Assembly (NCBI RefSeq): GCF_023078455.1
Contig: NZ_CP095740.1
Coordinates: 670,001-734,000 of the forward strand
Length of the DNA: 64,000 nucleotides
Origin: Luteibacter aegosomatis
GTDB lineage: Bacteria > Pseudomonadota > Gammaproteobacteria > Xanthomonadales > Rhodanobacteraceae
Direction of reading: 5' to 3'
Made by a program: the position numbers and the translations under genes. The notes under the pieces were generated by a model. It was given only the letters and a program-made list of their open reading frames with translations. It was not told where the DNA came from and searched no databases. Positions within the stretch are counted from its first letter, which is position 1. Each line of letters begins with the position of its first letter. Of the stretch, positions 59,056 to 64,000 are shown piece after piece.

Positions 59056-60222
59056 GTGGACAGAGCAATGGATTTGCCAGCAAGGGGAAATAAACAGCGA
59101 ACCCGCCGCGATTCTAGTTACGCCACATTGAGGTATAGCCGCGCGGCTATCGATAAAGCAGGAAAGTCTTTAGCCTTGCTGACTTCCTCGGAAGAGGAGG
59201 TCAGTAGGGCCTTGGACGTTCTTGCAAACTGGCGGTCATCTCACGCGTTCCCGCTCAATTCCATGACAATGGATTTGAAGCAAAAGGTAAAGCGTGTGAA
59301 CCCTCAAGGACTCGTCGCTCAAAGACTGAAGCGGGCGAAGTCCATAGTTGGAAAACTTCTGTTTAAGCCCTCAATGCGCCTTACTCAAATGCAAGACATC
59401 GGAGGATGTCGCGCAATTGTTGGCTCGCTTGAAGATGTTTATAAGCTAAAGGAGCTGTATCTCCAAAGTCGCTCTCTTCACGAAATCATAAGCCAGGACG
59501 ACTACATAGCCCATCCTAAAACATCGGGATATCGAGGGCTTCACTTAGTTTTCCGATTTAAAAGTCGAAGCCATCCCGAATACGACCGACTACTATTTGA
59601 AGTTCAGCTGAGAACTTTCACCCAGCATGCTTGGGCGACTGCTGTTGAAACTGTTGGTGCCATCATAGGCCAAGCGCTTAAGTCTAGCGAGGGTCAAGCT
59701 GAGTGGCTGGAATATTTTAAATATGCAGCGCTTGCACTCGAATTTTCCGAACCGGCGCCGTTCGCTAGTATTCCGCCTTTTTCTAAGGGCGATGTCGCAC
59801 GATCGCTAGCCTCTTTGGATGAATCTCTGCAAGTTCATGCAAAGCTGACTGCATACGGGGAGGCTCTTCGCGCCACTGAGCGGGTAAATCTGCGTGATAC
59901 AGGATACTTTCTCTTGGTTCTTACGCCCGGGGATCCTGGACGTTATCAGCCAGAGCTGAAGATCTTTTCTTATTCAAAACGTAATGCAGATCTCGCGTAC
60001 AAAGAGTACGAGAGGTACGAGCGGCTGTTGCCGCTTTACCCACCAGATGGTCAGCTATCGCTTTTCCCCGATTTTGCAAATGCATCGGGGGCTCAGGCAG
60101 TTTTAGTTGGCGCAGAATCTTTTAAAACAATTCGAGATTCTTTCCCTAATTATTATTTGGATACTCGAAGCTTTCTTACGAAAATTGACGCATTTGTTAA
60201 AGAAAACAAGCGGCGTAGATAG
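59056..60222 (+). CDS. RelA/SpoT-domain nucleotidyltransferase, stand-alone
   Basis: 388 aa (GTG start; ATG at 59068 is a close alternative). The synthetase fold spans about residues 60-225 with RLKRAKSIVGKLL, the metal motif QDIGGCRAIV (about 114-122), the nucleotide-binding DDYIAHPKTSGYRGLHLVF (148-166) and EVQLRTFTQHAWATAVE (182-198). There is no HD hydrolase, TGS or ACT domain, so it is not a housekeeping Rel. A C-terminal ~170-residue part is unrecognised. Stand-alone members make alarmones or modify tRNA, some as toxins (toxSAS, CapRel). Codon use is markedly AT-richer than all genes before it, indicating transfer. Confidence 0.85.
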   Translation: MDRAMDLPARGNKQRTRRDSSYATLRYSRAAIDKAGKSLALLTSSEEEVSRALDVLANWRSSHAFPLNSMTMDLKQKVKRVNPQGLVAQRLKRAKSIVGKLLFKPSMRLTQMQDIGGCRAIVGSLEDVYKLKELYLQSRSLHEIISQDDYIAHPKTSGYRGLHLVFRFKSRSHPEYDRLLFEVQLRTFTQHAWATAVETVGAIIGQALKSSEGQAEWLEYFKYAALALEFSEPAPFASIPPFSKGDVARSLASLDESLQVHAKLTAYGEALRATERVNLRDTGYFLLVLTPGDPGRYQPELKIFSYSKRNADLAYKEYERYERLLPLYPPDGQLSLFPDFANASGAQAVLVGAESFKTIRDSFPNYYLDTRSFLTKIDAFVKENKRRR

Positions 60223-60304
60223 CTCTTCGGCTGCTTCGGGTTATGGCTGGCGCTAACTCGTTGGAGTCGAAAATCCAAAATCGCAACGCAGTGATAAATC
60301 TCAA

Positions 60305-62212
60305 TTAAGGGCTGCAATTTGCCGCTTCCTCAAAACGATGAACCTTGCGGTAAGTCGTATCCGCTCGAAATTCGTCTTGTAACGTCGCTTCACCCGAGCG
60401 CTCAACAACCCGAAACCAATTTACTAATATGCCGGCAACGAGACCGGCATGTACCGCATTTCCAAAACATGCGAACGCGCGCTCGCGCGAACTGGGGATA
60501 ACCCAGTCTGCTGGAAAGCCCTGCAACTGAAGCGCTTCCGACCGGATGAGATGACGCCCTCGTGCTCCCTCAACGCGCCCAGCGGTCGATTCCTCCGTAT
60601 TTAAGCTTGGAACTATTGGTACTTGCGTAGTCGTCATAGCAACAAGGGCAGGTACATGCGCAAGCCGTTTGACCCGCAAGCCTGACGGCCGGAACTGAAG
60701 AATCTGGGACCAAAGATCGAGCGCCTCGCCCTTACAATTCCACTCAAGCTTTTGATAGGAGGGCACAGGAATCTGCAAGTAAAGGTCATCCAACCATTCA
60801 CGCATCCATTGACCGCCGACCGCCGCCCACACTTTCATGGCCCAAGCGCGGTTCTGCGAAATGAACTTGCGCTTCCAATCAGGCCACTCGTCGCGCTTTC
60901 GCGCATATGCGGGCCAACTTTCAATCCACTTCTTCAGCGCGGACGCACCATCAAGGCCGCGCAGCCAAGCTCTTTCACCCGAAGGCGGATAGTTAAATAT
61001 GTCGCACTCACGCGCCGAAAGTGAGAGTACTTCTTCGCGAGCGTGAGCAAGGTTAGACTTTCGATCAGACCGGCGCTCCGAGTCTGAAACGCGGAATGTC
61101 GATGGATTTTCATCGCATGTATACCAGTGCCACGGATCAAGCTCATAACCCCAGATCGGGAATGAGGGCATGGAATCGCGCCAGTAGGATGATTTCAACG
61201 TTTCATCGACAGATGCCAGCTTTGTCAACAGTTTTTGCCAGTGCGAAATGCAGGCGACGCGTTCGGGAGAAACTTGCGCTTGCTGCAAATCAGCCAATTC
61301 GGCAAATTCCTTTCCACTTGAAATAATTTTTTTAAGAGTCGTCTTCGCACGGTCGTTTGGTGAGACGAGCCAATGTTTCGTGGCGGTCCTCGACGGAAGT
61401 ACCCTGGACGTCAATGAGCTTTCCAAAATGCCCTTGATTAGTTCTCGGTCACTCTTTAGCGCCACGCGTCGTTGAGCCACGATGAAAAATCGCTCGCGGT
61501 GGTGGGGAAACCCTAGATGATGAGGAGAAAGAAGCCCTTCAGCATGTCGCCCACGAGAGATGTGCTCCGATGCAATCACGTCGTATCCGAGTTCCTCTGT
61601 GAGAATCTCATGGACGCGGCGCCAAGTGTTTCCGCCATCATGCTTTTCAAAGTTTCCGACGTTCTCAAGAAGAACGAATGCGGGACGCCTATGGCGGAGC
61701 ATAGTTGCAATCATGTGGAACACGGTTCCACGTGTGTCGTCAAACCCCCGCTGCGCCCCAGACTTTGAAAAAGGTTGACATGGGAACCCAGCACAGAGAA
61801 GGTCATGACTAGGGAGTACATCGGCTCCGCTCGGATAACGACGGAGCTCTTTCAGGTCGTCTGTTAGGAAGCATGCCATGTCACCATGCACGGAAATTAG
61901 CTGGCCTTCCGGTCCATACGCCGGAATCGCCTTTGCTAGCGGTGACGCAGCGCTCAGAGTCCCCCGCAGCGCTGCGCAGTCGGCTGGGGTATGTGCGCCG
62001 AGGTAAGAGGCCTGTACATCCGAGAAATTCCGAACGTAGCACTCGCGGAGATCTGCCTGAATTTCAGACGCGGCAACGCATTGAAAGCGAATTTCCTTGC
62101 GGTACAGCGTGCGAAGCACCTCCGCCGCCACCGACAAAGCATGGTGGAAGCCTCCCAGGCCGGCGCACAGGTCCACAAATCTAATTTCATCCGTCGGTGG
62201 ATCTGGAACCAT
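60305..62212 (-). CDS. DNA (cytosine-5) methyltransferase, large form
   Basis: 635 aa. Motif I FVDLCAGLGGFHHAL (AdoMet), motif IV AGFPCQPFSKSG with catalytic Cys145, motif VI LLENV (Glu183), motif VIII PHHRERFFIVA (about 236-246), motif IX LIRSEALQLQGFP and motif X CFGNAVHAGLVAGI. About 320 residues lie between VIII and IX, larger than most target-recognition regions, with Trp-rich text (WGYELDPWHWYTC; WPDWKRKF). A TTG six bases upstream is an alternative start. Convergent with the RelA/SpoT gene, divergent from the DUF262 gene. No cognate endonuclease of a standard type is seen. Confidence 0.92.
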   Translation of the reverse strand: MVPDPPTDEIRFVDLCAGLGGFHHALSVAAEVLRTLYRKEIRFQCVAASEIQADLRECYVRNFSDVQASYLGAHTPADCAALRGTLSAASPLAKAIPAYGPEGQLISVHGDMACFLTDDLKELRRYPSGADVLPSHDLLCAGFPCQPFSKSGAQRGFDDTRGTVFHMIATMLRHRRPAFVLLENVGNFEKHDGGNTWRRVHEILTEELGYDVIASEHISRGRHAEGLLSPHHLGFPHHRERFFIVAQRRVALKSDRELIKGILESSLTSRVLPSRTATKHWLVSPNDRAKTTLKKIISSGKEFAELADLQQAQVSPERVACISHWQKLLTKLASVDETLKSSYWRDSMPSFPIWGYELDPWHWYTCDENPSTFRVSDSERRSDRKSNLAHAREEVLSLSARECDIFNYPPSGERAWLRGLDGASALKKWIESWPAYARKRDEWPDWKRKFISQNRAWAMKVWAAVGGQWMREWLDDLYLQIPVPSYQKLEWNCKGEALDLWSQILQFRPSGLRVKRLAHVPALVAMTTTQVPIVPSLNTEESTAGRVEGARGRHLIRSEALQLQGFPADWVIPSSRERAFACFGNAVHAGLVAGILVNWFRVVERSGEATLQDEFRADTTYRKVHRFEEAANCSP

Positions 62213-62656
62213 GGTCAAGCTCTATCTCCGCCCGATTATATGGGCCCACTGCAATAGTAAGAGGTGGACGACCGGACTAAGTTGCCGCCGTAGATGAATA
62301 TTACTGCCTTATCGCACCGTCTGCGACCACAGTTGGCGCCGGCTCGTTCGGCAGCAGGCGGTGATCGACCACTACCCCCTCCTTTGTGCCGCATGGCTCC
62401 GCCCCAGCGCCCTCTCCCGGTACAAGCATCAGCGCCAGGCGCGGCCCCATTCCTCCCCCTGGGGGGCGTCTTCGTGTGTCATTGCATACGTGCGGGATAA
62501 CGTTCCGCCCGGAAGCCGACATGGCCCTATAATCTTTTCAATCCGACTTGCACCACCATAGGATTAGGTGGGATCAAGAAGAAGGACGGACACGCGAAAG
62601 GTTAGTTCCGATGGGATAGCCTGGCGTGGAGAAGAACACTATTGGGGGGATCTGTC
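62213..62656. other. 444-bp divergent gap, GC-rich patch, no assignable gene
   Basis: Between the methyltransferase and the DUF262 gene. The part 62320-62520 is clearly GC-richer than its AT-richer surroundings and has short open frames on both strands (for example 62301-62522 minus, 73 codons), none recognised. It may be a gene relic or the regulatory region of the divergent pair. Confidence 0.5.
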
Positions 62657-64000
62657 TTGGAAGATTTAGATTTTGATCAAGTTGCCACGTTATTGGCCGA
62701 ACTTTCACAGCCCGGGCAACTGCCAAAGATCGGGGGACGAACAAAGCCACCAATCGCTTTCGATCCGTTGGACGTTGATTTCTCTTCCAACGAGTGGCTG
62801 TCCCGGCTCCTGGACGTCACCCCCTGGCTCAATTTGGACTCTACATTCGAACGCGACGAGTCGCCGAGGACGGTCGCACTACGCCTGTTTGATGAACTTT
62901 TGCCAGGAAAATCTGGGCTTTGCTTTCAAGACTCCGAGGGGGCGATCCTACTTCTCGAAATGGGCGCTCAAGCGCTTGAGGAGCGGCTCAGTCGCGCCGT
63001 AAGCAACAGAGCAGACTTTTTGCAAATGCTGGACGAAGACGTATCTCTGGCTGCTGCGACGGAAGCATGGAGCGACGCCTGGAACGAGATTCCGGCAACA
63101 GAGCCAATCTCAATTAACGCGACGGTTGATAAGTGGCGCATTTATGATTTGTCAGGACGAGCTCGACAACAGCAACTCGAACTCAATCCTACGTATCAGC
63201 GCGACTTCGTGTGGTCTAACGCGGACTCACAAATGCTGATTGAGTCAATTCTTCGCGGAATTCCCCTGCCGTCGATTATTCTTGCTCGCGTCTCCAGCAG
63301 CCAGCGATTCCAGATTGTTGACGGCAAGCAACGTCTTACCGCAATCCTACGATTCATGGGCGCCCATCCCGAAGGGCGGGCGAACGCGATGAAGCTTAAG
63401 GACCCAGAGCTATTCGACTCAAATTTTGCTCAGTTCGCAAAGCGAAATAACTTGCGTGCTACAGAGGTTCGCGAAAAGTACTTGCCCTTCAGGACAAAGA
63501 AGTACACGGATGACAAGGACCCGCTCAAGGGTCTTGGCGGGCGGTACTATTGCGAGATTCGAGAAAAGCAGGTTTTCATTGCGGGCGAAATGATCACCGT
63601 TGCCGACCTCTTCGAACGCGCATGTGACTATTTCATTCCCGTCCTTATTTATAAAGACACGCCCGTTCGAGATATTCACAAGGTTTTTCGACTCTACAAT
63701 CAACAGGGAATTAAGTTAAATGCAGAGGAGATCCGAAATGCCGTTTTCAATCACCTCGTCATCTCCAGGCTCGTGCTTTTTGTAGGCGGAGATAGGCCTG
63801 AGCCCGAGATTGCTCCGGAACTGGTCGGCGCGGGGATCGATCCGACATCGGCTCATGAAAACATCCGCGCGCTGGGATTTGGGATCACTCGATTCCGTCG
63901 CACAAAAGTTCTTCTTTGGACGGTAGCAACGTTAATTCTTAAGCCAGGTCAAGGCCCTGACGGGAGCTATCGCACTCCGTCGACCGCGAGCCATATCGAT
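62657..64000 (+). CDS. DUF262 (DGQQR-motif) protein, truncated by window end
   Basis: At least 448 aa, open at position 64000. TTG start preceded by GGGGGGA; another TTG at 62642 is possible. The DUF262 core starts near residue 170: LELNPTYQRDFVWS (about 174-187), LIESILRGIPLPSIIL, and DGKQRLTAIL (Asp222-Arg226), the ParB-like nucleotide-binding/nuclease motif of the GmrSD/SspE group. The first ~170 residues are an acidic helical extension I do not recognise. Typical partners have a C-terminal DUF1524 HNH nuclease, which would lie outside. Same AT-richer composition as its neighbours. Confidence 0.82.
   Translation, partial: MEDLDFDQVATLLAELSQPGQLPKIGGRTKPPIAFDPLDVDFSSNEWLSRLLDVTPWLNLDSTFERDESPRTVALRLFDELLPGKSGLCFQDSEGAILLLEMGAQALEERLSRAVSNRADFLQMLDEDVSLAAATEAWSDAWNEIPATEPISINATVDKWRIYDLSGRARQQQLELNPTYQRDFVWSNADSQMLIESILRGIPLPSIILARVSSSQRFQIVDGKQRLTAILRFMGAHPEGRANAMKLKDPELFDSNFAQFAKRNNLRATEVREKYLPFRTKKYTDDKDPLKGLGGRYYCEIREKQVFIAGEMITVADLFERACDYFIPVLIYKDTPVRDIHKVFRLYNQQGIKLNAEEIRNAVFNHLVISRLVLFVGGDRPEPEIAPELVGAGIDPTSAHENIRALGFGITRFRRTKVLLWTVATLILKPGQGPDGSYRTPSTASHID

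Noticed and set aside
62301..62522. Possible 73-aa gene on the minus strand in the divergent gap
   Set aside because: Composition is GC-rich and Pro/Gly-heavy, no start signals and no recognised family; left as unassigned sequence.
62673..63002. 109-codon plus-strand frame at the start of the DUF262 gene
   Set aside because: Out of frame with the DUF262 protein, whose reading frame is open from 62606 to the window end and carries clear motifs.

Overview
The window is a chromosomal segment of a GC-rich gammaproteobacterium. Gene content, gene order (mreBCD-mrdA-rodA-mltB-rlpA-dacA-ybeD-lipB-lipA; glpD-glpF-glpK; an E3 subunit with its own lipoyl domain; split class II ribonucleotide reductase) and the style of the short palindromic repeats point to the Xanthomonadales/Lysobacterales, most likely Rhodanobacteraceae (Luteibacter/Dyella-like). 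That placement is inference; no database search was possible.

Layout. 1-3.5 kb: the end of an rRNA operon (23S, 5S) followed by four tandem 95-bp copies of a 5S-tail plus terminator unit. 3.6-10.5 kb: glycerol catabolism (glpR, then glpD-glpF-glpK behind a cluster of GlpR-like half-sites), with a divergent LysR regulator and a metallo-beta-lactamase-fold hydrolase between. 10.7-23.5 kb: a PfkB kinase, the rod-shape/elongasome operon with ATGA-coupled genes, D,D-carboxypeptidase, and the lipoate genes ybeD-lipB-lipA. 23.5-31.2 kb: tail-specific protease, a small MscS channel, the pyruvate dehydrogenase E2 and E3 genes (lipoyl proteins that LipA/LipB would modify), and a REP-associated tyrosine transposase (RAYT). 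31.6-54.4 kb: ordinary chromosomal genes (transporter, glycoside hydrolase, purC, cytochrome c, djlA, rpe, a two-component pair, trpE, hydrolases, M17 peptidase, a PstS-like/LysM fusion, a Deg protease). 54.6-59.0 kb: class II ribonucleotide reductase split into NrdJa and NrdJb with a histone H1-like Lys/Ala-rich protein gene between them, behind NrdR-like boxes. 59.06-64 kb: an AT-richer, apparently acquired segment with a RelA/SpoT-type nucleotidyltransferase, a large C5 cytosine methyltransferase and the start of a DUF262 (DGQQR-type) protein that runs off the window. This looks like part of a defence island.

The signal that ties the window together is a family of dispersed palindromes in most intergenic gaps from 10.4 to 53.0 kb. 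All share a GTGGGA-hairpin-GA core and a CGGTAG end. The hairpin occurs in three sequence classes whose arms change together, so pairing is kept. They occur singly, as inverted pairs, and as tandem arrays of 72, 87 and 109 bp. The one RAYT gene in the window sits directly against one array, the usual arrangement for a REP/RAYT system. Repeats also appear to have entered two coding sequences in frame (rlpA and nrdJb).
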